Source: Cloacimonetes bacterium UBA4175 (lineage in GTDB: Bacteria > Cloacimonadota > Cloacimonadia > Cloacimonadales > Cloacimonadaceae). Taken from it: a DNA stretch of 17,559 nucleotides. A model generated the notes under the pieces. The model had not been told where the DNA came from. It saw nothing but the letters and a program-made list of their open reading frames with translations, and made no database searches. The position numbers were made by a program, and so were the translations under genes. Position 1 is the stretch's first letter; the number at the start of each line of letters is the position of its first letter. Where the stretch lies: contig DFUX01000004.1 of the NCBI GenBank assembly GCA_002379855.1, positions 1-17,559 on the forward strand, read 5' to 3'. Positions 9,936 to 16,416 of this stretch are shown here, piece after piece.

Positions 9936-11204
9936 TCAAATCCAGGTGATGTTGTTGTGACGGCGTTTGGGGTTGGTGTGGCGGGGCAGGAAGGAACCGG
10001 ACGCCGCGGCGGTCTTGCCCTTGCTGTGGGCCAGCTTCCCTTTCAGGTAGATCTGGGTGAAGCTGCCTGTAAGCTCGTGCTGGCTTCCATCCGGCGCGGT
10101 GAAACGGGTCACCTTGTCCGGATCGTAGATCACGAAGTCCGCATCCGAACCTGCCTCCAGGCAACCCTTGACGGGATAGAGGCCCAGACGCTTGGCAGCG
10201 TTCTCGGAGGTCATTTTGATCACGGTTGCGAGGGGCACACGCCGCTTTTTCCAGAGCTCGGACAACACCCAAAGATACGAATATGGCAGCAGCTTCTCAC
10301 TGGTGCCGAGAAAAGCCTGGGGGGTGCCTTCGGGAACTTTCTCGCCCTGGACATTGTTGCCCAGCATGTAGATTTTATTGGTGCGCAGCAGGGTGAAAAG
10401 CTGGGACTCGGGATCATCGAGATCGATCTGCTGTCCCAGGTCGATGCCGTAGAAAAACTTCATCAGGTCGGCAATGCAGAGGGCAAAGGAGATGTCCGAA
10501 CGCTTGGAGATGCTGCCGATAAACTCGATGGTGGCAAAGGAAGAGATGCGGGGTATGTGGATCGGGTTTTCCTGCATCCGGCGCAGGACCTTCTTGATCG
10601 CGTCACTCTGGGAAAGGAAGGAGTATTCCCGGGCGTTTTCATAGTCATAGCCTTGAAACGCGAAGCCGGTGTCGCTCACATAGATATCGACGAAGATATC
10701 CATGATCTCGGTGAAGCTGAGGCTGGGAATCTCGGGATTGGGAGAAGGCGTCATAAGCACGATGCCCGCCGCGCCATGGTTCCAGAGCTCCTGAGCCGCC
10801 TCGGCATGATAGGGGTAATCATCCATGTCGATATTGCCCCAGAGAGCCATATCTACAAAGGAGTGTTCGTCTATGATGCGGCTCAGCTTCCGCATATCCG
10901 CCACGGAAAATATCGGCCGTGGATTGAAATAGCTCAGCTCCGCGCAGGTTGTCCAGCCGCCGGTAAGCGCCGCGCGGGTGACCCTGCTGATGCTCTTGGC
11001 GGGATCTCCCTGCCCCAGGATATGGGTGTGGGCATCGATCGCACCGGGCAACAGAATCTTGCCCTGCAAATCTATCACTTCAGGTGTCTCCTCGCAAGGA
11101 ATCTCGTCCGCGGAGATCTTGACTATCTTCTCATCAAAAAGGACATTCACCCTCTTTAACGCGGTGGATGTGGTGGGCAGCATGGCATTGACGAACAGCT
11201 TCAT
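9936..11204 (-). CDS. Dihydroorotase-like amidohydrolase, probably inactive
   Basis: The 422-aa protein has the cyclic amidohydrolase layout: a small beta domain, an entry motif DAHTH (His59, His61), GGWTT, and a C-terminal SENAAKRLGLYPVKGCLEAG followed by ADFVIYDPDK. By alignment from memory with dihydroorotase and hydantoinase, the remaining metal ligands are missing. The bridging Lys/Asp position falls on Val149 (GAAGIVLM). The third-ligand His falls on Gln184 (FAFQGYD), the fourth on Arg219 (IHIPRISS), and the catalytic Asp on Asn283 (YMLGNNVQG). It therefore looks like a pseudo-enzyme, as seen with inactive PyrC-like partners of aspartate transcarbamoylase. No pyrimidine genes are nearby; it leads the TldE/TldD operon. 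The ATG at 11202-11204 follows a GAGGGAGAG purine run. Fold assignment is strong, loss of activity is inference, and the role is unknown. Confidence 0.85.
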   Translation of the reverse strand: MKLFVNAMLPTTSTALKRVNVLFDEKIVKISADEIPCEETPEVIDLQGKILLPGAIDAHTHILGQGDPAKSISRVTRAALTGGWTTCAELSYFNPRPIFSVADMRKLSRIIDEHSFVDMALWGNIDMDDYPYHAEAAQELWNHGAAGIVLMTPSPNPEIPSLSFTEIMDIFVDIYVSDTGFAFQGYDYENAREYSFLSQSDAIKKVLRRMQENPIHIPRISSFATIEFIGSISKRSDISFALCIADLMKFFYGIDLGQQIDLDDPESQLFTLLRTNKIYMLGNNVQGEKVPEGTPQAFLGTSEKLLPYSYLWVLSELWKKRRVPLATVIKMTSENAAKRLGLYPVKGCLEAGSDADFVIYDPDKVTRFTAPDGSQHELTGSFTQIYLKGKLAHSKGKTAAASGSFLPRHTNPKRRHNNITWI

Positions 11205-11592
11205 TGTGACTCTCCCTCAGCAATACCTTCCCCAAGGGAAATGGTTTGCGTTGGACTGTGCTTTGACATGGATTGGTTCCAATCGCTGGTTGTGCAAATG
11301 GTGATTGCATGCCCCAGGATTTTAGTATCTATCATTTTACTTCCTTATGCTCAGAGCCAGGCCTGGCTTACACAAAGCCTTGAGACTTAACACTATTGGC
11401 AAGTCTTTGGCAGGCTACAAGCTCCTTGAATCAGTTTTCCACAAACTGCTGTCATGATTTTACAAAGCTCAAAATCTGTCAAGCTTTTGCTTGTAACCAA
11501 TCTGACCATCTTTCCCAAAGCCAGCAGAACGCCAAAAATAAAGGGAAAGCCCCCTTGGGGGACCTTCCCTGTAAAGCGGATAAAGGTTTAGT
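11205..11592. other. Palindrome-rich intergenic region upstream of the amidohydrolase operon
   Basis: There are 388 bp without a credible gene. It contains the terminator of the upstream unit (11534-11570) and four short palindromes: GATTGGttCCAATC (11271-11284), the perfect 14-mer AGCCAGGCCTGGCT (11355-11368), CAGTTTtccacAAACTG (11432-11448) and CAAGCttttGCTTG (11480-11493). A minus-strand TTGACA (11477-11482) overlaps the last of these and could be a -35. TAAAAT follows at only 14 nt, so the promoter call is weak. These are the best candidates for control of the TldE/TldD operon. Confidence 0.55.
11534..11570 (-). terminator. Intrinsic terminator after the sorting-domain gene
   Basis: On the minus strand, AGGGAAGG-T-CCCCC pairs across an AA loop with GGGGGCTTTCCCT (one bulged T, one G-T wobble). 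The tail TTATTTTT follows directly. It lies 23 bp beyond the stop codon at 11593 and would end the tRNA/ROK/sorting-domain transcript. Confidence 0.88.
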
Positions 11593-11952
11593 TTATTTAA
11601 GTATCAGCGTCTTCTTGGTGGAGGTATAGCGTCCCTGACAGCTTACAGTAACAGCATATACTCCTTTGGGCGCAATGCTGCCATTGTCGCACACGCGATC
11701 CCAGGTGAACTGCAGCAGTTCCGTGGACTGTCCGCTATAAAGCGTTTTTACTATTTCGCCAGATTTGTTTTGGATCGTTACCTCCGTTGGTACTGGCTGG
11801 AAAAAGGTGATAGAGATATCGCAATATTTATCCATCGGATTGGGATAGATTCTTATATCTCCCAAAACCTTATTATGTATAAACGCGCTCAAACTGGCGA
11901 CAAGCAGTAGCATCAGGGCACTCAGCCATATTACGGAAACTGCTTTTTTCAT
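11593..11952 (-). CDS. Secreted stand-alone FlgD-Ig/T9SS-type sorting domain protein
   Basis: The 119-aa protein consists of a signal peptide (MKKAVSVIWLSALMLLLVAS, likely cut after SLSA at residue 23) followed almost at once by one beta-sandwich domain. That domain starts IRIYPNPM (residues 33-40) and includes VTIQNKSGEIVKTLYSG, LQFTWDR, IAPKGVYAVTV and a C-terminal KKTLILK. This is the pattern of FlgD Ig-like and Por-secretion C-terminal sorting domains, which normally end much longer exported proteins. Here no cargo domain is present. The ATG at 11950-11952 has AGGAGAG 6 nt upstream. It lies 44 bp after the ROK kinase on the same strand and ends in a strong terminator. It could be an orphan sorting domain, a remnant of a larger protein, or a small structural protein. 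Function unknown. Confidence 0.8.
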   Translation of the reverse strand: MKKAVSVIWLSALMLLLVASLSAFIHNKVLGDIRIYPNPMDKYCDISITFFQPVPTEVTIQNKSGEIVKTLYSGQSTELLQFTWDRVCDNGSIAPKGVYAVTVSCQGRYTSTKKTLILK

Positions 11953-11996
11953 GATAGACTCTCCTGTCTTATAATTGCCATATTATCATGCACGTT

Positions 11997-12929
11997 TTAT
12001 TCCGATTCGGTTTTTATCATCTGCCCGGCCAGGATCATCGCGCCCAAAACTCCCGCCTTGTTGCCTTCTTTGGCTTGTTCCACCTTCACTTGGGCTGAGT
12101 TCAATTCCGGAAGAAGTTCCCTGATCCTGCGCCGCAGATCGGCAATGGCGTAGAGCCCTGCATCCATCAAACCACCCCCAAAGACCACAAGATTGGGATC
12201 AAGGGTGACAATTAAGTTGGCAACGCCGAGCGACAGATGCTCCTCTCCTTCCCTGATCAGGCGCTCAAGCCGAGGGTCGGAATGCCTGTGCCGCAGCATC
12301 GATGCCAAGTCCAGATTTTCCTCCAGCCCGAGTTCTCTCACCATTCTGCGTTTGATACCTTCCAGGGACGCATAGGCTTCCACGCAGCCACGCCTCCCGC
12401 AGTTGCAGGGAAGGCCCTGATATACAGCCGTGACGTGCCCCAGTTCCATGGCATAGCCATGCGCCCCGTGGTAAACTTCTCCTCCTTGCACGTATCCGCA
12501 GCCGATCCCGCTGCCGACCGTGATCCCCAGAACCTTTCCCTGGGGGCAACTGAGCGTGGCTTCAGCCAGGCACATCAGATTGGCGTCGTTATCCCAGGCA
12601 ACGGGCAGCTTTAGTCCGGGAGGGAGTATCGCGGATGGCGGGAGATTGACCCAGAATTTGAGATTGGGATTCACTCCCACGATCAGGCCGCTGCGTGAAT
12701 CGATGGTTCCGCAGGTGCCGATGCCTATCGCCCGGATGGCGGAAAGCCCCACCTGACTGTCAACGATGGAAAGGATTTGGCTGCAAGCCTGCTGCATGTA
12801 GGACAGGGATTTGTGCTGAAGTTCTACCTTGCCGAAATACTGTAAACTTTTTGGACAGCACCCATATCCGAATTTGATGCTTGACCCTCCGATATCCAGG
12901 CCGAGAAGATATTTATCTTGTCTATTCAT
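11997..12929 (-). CDS. ROK-family sugar kinase (glucokinase-like)
   Basis: ROK-family kinases phosphorylate glucose, N-acetylmannosamine or related sugars in the cytoplasm. The 310-aa protein has the N-terminal ATP-binding DIGGSSIKFG (12-21) and the catalytic Asp in WDNDAN (Asp115). The glycine-rich GITVGSGIGCGYV is also present, as is the ROK zinc motif with His164 in ELGH plus CNCGRRGCVE (Cys175, 177, 182). There is no N-terminal helix-turn-helix, so it is an enzyme rather than a ROK repressor. The ATG at 12927-12929 is fixed by the nearby DIGG motif, but no SD precedes it. Only 10 nt separate it from the CCA end of tRNA-His, and no promoter or terminator fits between. Sugar specificity cannot be read from sequence alone. 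Confidence 0.93.
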   Translation of the reverse strand: MNRQDKYLLGLDIGGSSIKFGYGCCPKSLQYFGKVELQHKSLSYMQQACSQILSIVDSQVGLSAIRAIGIGTCGTIDSRSGLIVGVNPNLKFWVNLPPSAILPPGLKLPVAWDNDANLMCLAEATLSCPQGKVLGITVGSGIGCGYVQGGEVYHGAHGYAMELGHVTAVYQGLPCNCGRRGCVEAYASLEGIKRRMVRELGLEENLDLASMLRHRHSDPRLERLIREGEEHLSLGVANLIVTLDPNLVVFGGGLMDAGLYAIADLRRRIRELLPELNSAQVKVEQAKEGNKAGVLGAMILAGQMIKTESE

Positions 12930-12939
12930 AGTGGAAGTG

Positions 12940-13015
12940 TGGGGTGGGTGATGGGAGTCGAACCCACAACGCCCGGAACCACAATCCGGTGCTCTGCCAT
13001 TGAACTACACCCACC
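12940..13015 (-). tRNA. tRNA-His (GTG), CCA encoded
   Basis: The minus strand gives a full cloverleaf with anticodon GTG (complement of 12980-12982), a T-loop GGTTCGA-type arm and acceptor stem GTGGGTG/CACCCAC. An extra 5' G (-1) at 13015 pairs with C73, the hallmark of tRNA-His. The CCA is encoded at 12942-12940. It is the last of four tRNAs, just upstream of the ROK gene. Confidence 0.96.
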
Positions 13016-13050
13016 ACAGACCAGAAAATTTATGGCACACGATACAACGC

Positions 13051-13127
13051 TGGCACGCCAGAAGGGATTCGAACCCCTGACCCGCAGCTTAGAAGGCTGC
13101 TGCTCTATCCTACTGAGCTACTGGCGC
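13051..13127 (-). tRNA. tRNA-Arg (TCT), CCA encoded
   Basis: The minus strand begins GCGCCAGTAGCTCAG and ends CTGGCGT-G-CCA. The anticodon is TCT (complement of 13091-13093) in the loop CTTCTAA, with a 5-bp stem CAGCC/GGCTG-type pairing and a canonical TTCGAAT T-loop. It reads AGA and AGG codons. Confidence 0.95.
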
Positions 13128-13139
13128 CTGTGTGAAACC

Positions 13140-13216
13140 TGGTAGCGGCGCAGGGATTTGAACCCCGGACCTGCGGATTATGATTCCGACGCTCTAACCA
13201 ACTGAGCTACACCGCC
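13140..13216 (-). tRNA. tRNA with CAT anticodon, probably elongator tRNA-Met
   Basis: The minus strand begins GGCGGTGTAGCTCAG and ends in an encoded ACCA. The anticodon is CAT (complement of 13180-13182). Unlike the neighbouring fMet gene it has a paired 1-72 position and lacks the GGG/CCC initiator anticodon stem, so it is not the initiator. Elongator Met is most likely; a lysidine-modified tRNA-Ile(CAT) cannot be excluded by eye. Confidence 0.9.
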
Positions 13217-13232
13217 ACGCTATTCACTTTGG

Positions 13233-13255
13233 AAAAATCGGTAAAAAGTACCGAT
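13233..13255 (-). terminator. Intrinsic terminator after tRNA-fMet
   Basis: On the minus strand the stem ATCGGTA/TACCGAT with a 5-nt loop is followed by TTTT. It sits 7 nt after the fMet CCA and 16 nt before the next tRNA. That leaves no room for a separate promoter, so termination is probably partial. Confidence 0.75.
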
Positions 13256-13262
13256 AAAAAAA

Positions 13263-13338
<76 letters not shown>

Positions 13339-13631
13339 TCAGGTTCTACCATTATTTAGGAAGCCCTTTTTCTGTCAAGCTGTTTTTGGACTGCCCTCGT
13401 TCTGGAGCTGCTTCTCCTGCTTCCGGCACATTCCCTCATCAGAATTAGGAAGGTCGATGCCTGGCAGGTGTGAACGCAAAAACCACTTTCAACTTGACAA
13501 ATTCATCCCAGACGAGATGAGGTTTAGATTCAATTCCGACACAAGATCAGAAAATACTTTCCACCGCGGGGGTGTTGATTCCCGGATCGAACTCCGCGGC
13601 AGGAAGCCACGGCGGATCATAAGGAGCAATA
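13339..13631. other. Divergent intergenic region between tRNA cluster and beta-lactamase-like gene
   Basis: This 293-bp region is the point where transcription diverges. On the minus side it holds the tRNA promoter (13351-13378). On the plus side it holds a TTGACA at 13494-13499 without a well-spaced -10 and the SD AAGGAG 5 nt before the ATG at 13632. I see no further gene, and no cluster of DnaA boxes that would suggest an origin. Confidence 0.6.
13351..13378 (-). promoter_or_regulatory. Sigma-70-type promoter of the tRNA cluster
   Basis: On the minus strand a perfect -35 TTGACA (13378-13373) is followed after 16 nt by AATAAT (13356-13351), five of six matches to the -10 consensus. The fMet 5' end lies 12 nt further on, allowing only a very short leader. 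It is the best promoter in the window and may drive everything down to the terminator at 11534. Confidence 0.78.
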
Positions 13632-14672
13632 ATGACAGCGATTGCAGACAAACTACAAAAGACACTGGACAAAGCAGTTGACGGAAGAAAGGTCTTCGGG
13701 ACTACTTTCCGGTTGAAATACAAAGACTTTGAATGGAGCGGCGCCAGCGGCAACCTGGCAGTTGACAGCCCCTATTTCACAGCCAGCACCACCAAACTGT
13801 TCACCACCGCGCTCATCATGCGCCTAAGACAGCAAAAAAAGCTGGAGCTGGACGATAAACTGACGCGGTATTTCAGCCCCGCCATCCTGAATGGGCTGCA
13901 TGTTTACAAGGGCAGGGACTATTCCGGGGAAATCTCCATCCGCAACCTGCTGGCCCACACCTCCGGCATTCCTGATTACTTCCAGGGCAGGAACGATAAG
14001 GGCGACAGCCTGGAGAAGGAACTGTTTCAGGGAAAAGACAGGCATTGGACCTTTGAGCAGGCCATTGAACTGAGCAAGAGGATACGTCCCCGCTTTGCGC
14101 CCAACACAAAGGGCAAAGCGCTCTATTCCGACACCAACTTCCAGCTTCTGGGGAAGATTGTCGAGCAACTCAACGGCAAGTCTTATGCTGCCTGCATCGA
14201 TGAGCAGATCACCGGGCCGCTTGGCATGACCGGCACCTATCTGTATCTCGATGCGGCAGATACCAGACCGCGTAACATGTATTACAAGGACAGAGAAGTC
14301 CACATTCCCCTGGCGATGACGTCTTTCGGCGCAGATGGCGGCATCGTGACCACTACCTCCGACATGCTGAAATTCATCGAGGCTTTCTTCGCGGGAGTTC
14401 TTTTCCCATCTGAATATCTGCCGGAGATGAAGATCTGGAATCCGATCTTCTTACCCTTGCGTGCCGGAGTGGGGATACACCTGTACAAACTGCCCGGGAT
14501 ATTCAATTATATTATTCCCCTGCCCGAATTGTATGGCCATTCCGGGCTTTCCGGCGCCCTGGCCTACTGCAACCCGGAAAAAGGGTTTTACATTGCCGGC
14601 ACGGTCAATCAGACAGCATACCCTTCCACATCATTCCAACTGGCGACCAGGCTTTACGGGAATCTGCTATAA
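13632..14672 (+). CDS. Serine beta-lactamase/DD-peptidase-fold hydrolase (class C-like)
   Basis: The 346-aa protein belongs to the Beta-lactamase (AmpC/EstB/DD-carboxypeptidase) superfamily. The SxxK nucleophile motif is Ser52-Thr-Thr-Lys55 (TASTTKLFTT). The second motif is Tyr165-Ser-Asp167 (LYSDTNFQLLGKIVE), with Asp in place of the usual Asn. The third is His303-Ser-Gly305 (LYGHSGLSGAL), standing for KTG. LLAHTSGIPDYF and GPLGMTGTYLY are further family signatures. There is no signal peptide or lipobox, so it appears cytoplasmic, which argues against a periplasmic beta-lactamase and leaves room for an esterase or peptidase role. The start has AAGGAG 5 nt upstream. It stands alone, 130 bp before the lipoprotein operon. 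The substrate is unknown. Confidence 0.88.
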   Translation: MTAIADKLQKTLDKAVDGRKVFGTTFRLKYKDFEWSGASGNLAVDSPYFTASTTKLFTTALIMRLRQQKKLELDDKLTRYFSPAILNGLHVYKGRDYSGEISIRNLLAHTSGIPDYFQGRNDKGDSLEKELFQGKDRHWTFEQAIELSKRIRPRFAPNTKGKALYSDTNFQLLGKIVEQLNGKSYAACIDEQITGPLGMTGTYLYLDAADTRPRNMYYKDREVHIPLAMTSFGADGGIVTTTSDMLKFIEAFFAGVLFPSEYLPEMKIWNPIFLPLRAGVGIHLYKLPGIFNYIIPLPELYGHSGLSGALAYCNPEKGFYIAGTVNQTAYPSTSFQLATRLYGNLL

Positions 14673-14802
14673 TGGGCATCCGTGAAGTCCCTGCTTTACG
14701 CTGGAAGTGATCAGGATGGGCTGATCAAGCCCGATATTGCTTGACAAATTCCTGCCGCGGCAGAGAAAGATGTGAGATACTTTTTCAGATAAGGAGACTC
14801 AG
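14673..14802 (+). promoter_or_regulatory. Leader region of the lipoprotein operon with two palindromes
   Basis: The interval contains the inverted repeat TGATCAG-6-CTGATCA (14708-14727), a TTGACA (14741-14746) and the perfect 12-bp palindrome CTGCCGCGGCAG (14752-14763). AAGGAG follows 6 nt before the ATG. No -10 hexamer fits 16-18 nt after TTGACA, so the promoter itself is uncertain. The palindromes are candidate operators. Confidence 0.4.
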
Positions 14803-15753
14803 ATGAGATACATCGCGATACCCACGTTGCTGCTGGCCATCCTGCTCGCGGCATGCGCGGGATTCAGGCCAGAAAAGGAAGCCACGGTGCTTGCCATTCC
14901 GCCTGAGAACGCCCAACCCAAACAAGAGGAAACCTATACCCTTAAAAGAAAGGTGGCCATCGGCAGATTCACCAACGACTCACGCCTGGCAACCAGTTTC
15001 CTGAACGAAGGCAGCGACACAGCCGAAAGGCTCTCCCGCGCCGCCAACGACATCCTTTCCGCCAAACTGGCTGCCACCAACCGCTTTCTGCTGATCGAAA
15101 GGGCTGACCTCCAGGCTCTGGAAAACGAACAGGACTATGCCCAGATCACAAGCCACAAGATTCCCGCCGACTACCTGATCCTGGGCTCAATTTCCGAATT
15201 TGGCCGCAACACCACCGGAAACGTGGGACTGGTTGACCGCAGCAAAAAGCAAACCGCCCACGCCAAAGTCACCCTGCGCATAGTGGACACCCGCACCGGA
15301 CAGGTCATTTTCGGCGAGGAAGGCAGGGGCGAAGCCTACAGCGAAACAGCCTCCGTGCTGGGCATGGGCTCCACCGCAAGTTATGACGACACCCTGCCCG
15401 ACAAAGCGATCGACGCCGCCATCAGCGCCGTGATCCAAAACCTGATCAACAAGCTCAACAACGATCCCTGGAAATCCTATGTGCTGAACGTGGAGCAGGA
15501 CAAGGTGTTCATCTCCGGCGGAGCTTTGCAGGGGATCAAGCCCGGCGATGTGTTCAACGTTTACAAACGCGGCAAGACCGTGGTCAACCCCCAAAGCTCA
15601 CTGCCCATCGAACTGCCCGGCGAGAAGATCGCTCAAATCAGCGTGGTGCAAATGATACAGGGCACCGAACTGACCGAACTCTCCATCGCCAAAATCATCG
15701 AAGGCAGCCTGGACGGGGTGGATAGCAAAGAACTCTATGTAAGCGATAAATGA
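14803..15753 (+). CDS. CsgG-family outer-membrane lipoprotein
   Basis: CsgG-family proteins are lipoproteins of the outer membrane; CsgG itself forms the curli secretion pore. The 316-aa protein has a lipoprotein signal with lipobox LAAC (Cys18). A CsgG domain follows, with KVAIGRFTNDS, LLIERADLQALENEQ, ADYLILGSISEFG and AKVTLRIVDTRTGQVIFGEE. The C-terminal part (about 225-316) reads as a small beta domain (GGALQGIKPGDVFNVYKRG). The start follows AAGGAG. It is the first of four lipoprotein genes, separated from the next by 7 bp. Partners of the DUF4810 and DUF799 families match a cassette known in Proteobacteria such as Neisseria. A curli role is unlikely, since no CsgA/B/E/F genes are seen. 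It may form a scaffold or pore with its neighbours. Confidence 0.88.
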   Translation: MRYIAIPTLLLAILLAACAGFRPEKEATVLAIPPENAQPKQEETYTLKRKVAIGRFTNDSRLATSFLNEGSDTAERLSRAANDILSAKLAATNRFLLIERADLQALENEQDYAQITSHKIPADYLILGSISEFGRNTTGNVGLVDRSKKQTAHAKVTLRIVDTRTGQVIFGEEGRGEAYSETASVLGMGSTASYDDTLPDKAIDAAISAVIQNLINKLNNDPWKSYVLNVEQDKVFISGGALQGIKPGDVFNVYKRGKTVVNPQSSLPIELPGEKIAQISVVQMIQGTELTELSIAKIIEGSLDGVDSKELYVSDK

Positions 15754-15760
15754 GGAAAAC

Positions 15761-16066
15761 ATGAAAGCATCCATCATCATTCTTTTGACGGCCTTGCTGC
15801 TCCTGGCAGCCTGTAGCGTCCAGAAAATCAATCAAGGCGCCAATGTGAAGGAAGATATTGGCTATCTGCGCCTGAACGGGATCATCCGCAACCGCCAGGT
15901 TTACATCAATGGCAACAGCGTGGGCGTGGATCCGGAAGACGACGTCCAGCGCTACGCGCTCAAAGCCGGGCTGTACAAGCTGGAAATCCGCTCCTCAAAC
16001 AGGATTCTGCTGACTCAGGATGTGCTGATCAGCGGCGGACAGACCGTGGATATCACGGTGCCATGA
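15761..16066 (+). CDS. Small PEGA-like lipoprotein
   Basis: The 101-aa protein has a clear lipoprotein signal (MKASIIILLTALLLLAAC, Cys18). It is followed by one short beta-rich domain with VYINGNSVGVDPEDDVQRY and ALKAGLYKLEIR, resembling PEGA domains (surface beta-sandwich modules). AGGA precedes the ATG. Its stop overlaps the start of the next gene by 4 nt (ATGA), showing translational coupling within the operon. I do not recall a PEGA-like protein as a standard member of the CsgG/DUF4810/DUF799 cassette, so it may be a lineage-specific addition. Family assignment is moderate; the role is unknown. Confidence 0.8.
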   Translation: MKASIIILLTALLLLAACSVQKINQGANVKEDIGYLRLNGIIRNRQVYINGNSVGVDPEDDVQRYALKAGLYKLEIRSSNRILLTQDVLISGGQTVDITVP

Positions 16067-16407
16067 AAGCCCGCGCGGCCCTGTTGCTCTGCCTGCTGTT
16101 GAGCGCCTGCGCCCAGACCTCCTACCTCTATTACGGGGATAGCTCCCACGCCTACTACAAGGCTGTGAAGCACGCCACCCCGCAGTCCGTGGCGGATTAC
16201 AAGGCGAGCCTGGAAAGGGTGTTCAGCGAGTCAGCTCGCAGACAGCAGCCTGTGCCACCCGGACTCTACTGCGATTACGCCATGCTCTTGATAGCGGAAA
16301 AGAACTATGCCTCCGCGCGGGAGTATCTGCTCAGGGAAAAGAGCACTTGGCCGGAGTCCGCCCTGCTGGTGGATTACCTGCTTCAACGCTACGGACTCGA
16401 GCCATAG
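16063..16407 (+). CDS. DUF4810-like lipoprotein
   Basis: The 114-aa lipoprotein has lipobox LSAC (Cys16) and the DUF4810 opening YLYYGDSSHAYYKAVKHATP, followed by helical sequence (ADYKASLERVFSESA, YCDYAMLLIAEKNYASAREYL, a TPR-like layout). The family is usually encoded between a CsgG-like gene and a DUF799/GNA1162 gene, as it is here. The start overlaps the upstream stop in an ATGA and lacks a good SD of its own, implying reinitiation. Function is not established; a periplasmic assembly role is inferred from the neighbours. Confidence 0.83.
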   Translation: MKARAALLLCLLLSACAQTSYLYYGDSSHAYYKAVKHATPQSVADYKASLERVFSESARRQQPVPPGLYCDYAMLLIAEKNYASAREYLLREKSTWPESALLVDYLLQRYGLEP

Positions 16408-16416
16408 GAAGTTCAG

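Noticed and set aside
11435..11443. TTTTCCACA, one mismatch from a DnaA box, in a palindrome-rich intergenic region
   Set aside because: Only a single isolated copy, with no dnaA/dnaN neighbour or AT-rich unwinding region, so no origin is supported.
13457..13681. 74-codon plus-strand open frame before the beta-lactamase-like gene
   Set aside because: It overlaps the start of the well-supported gene in another frame, has no family resemblance and no SD.
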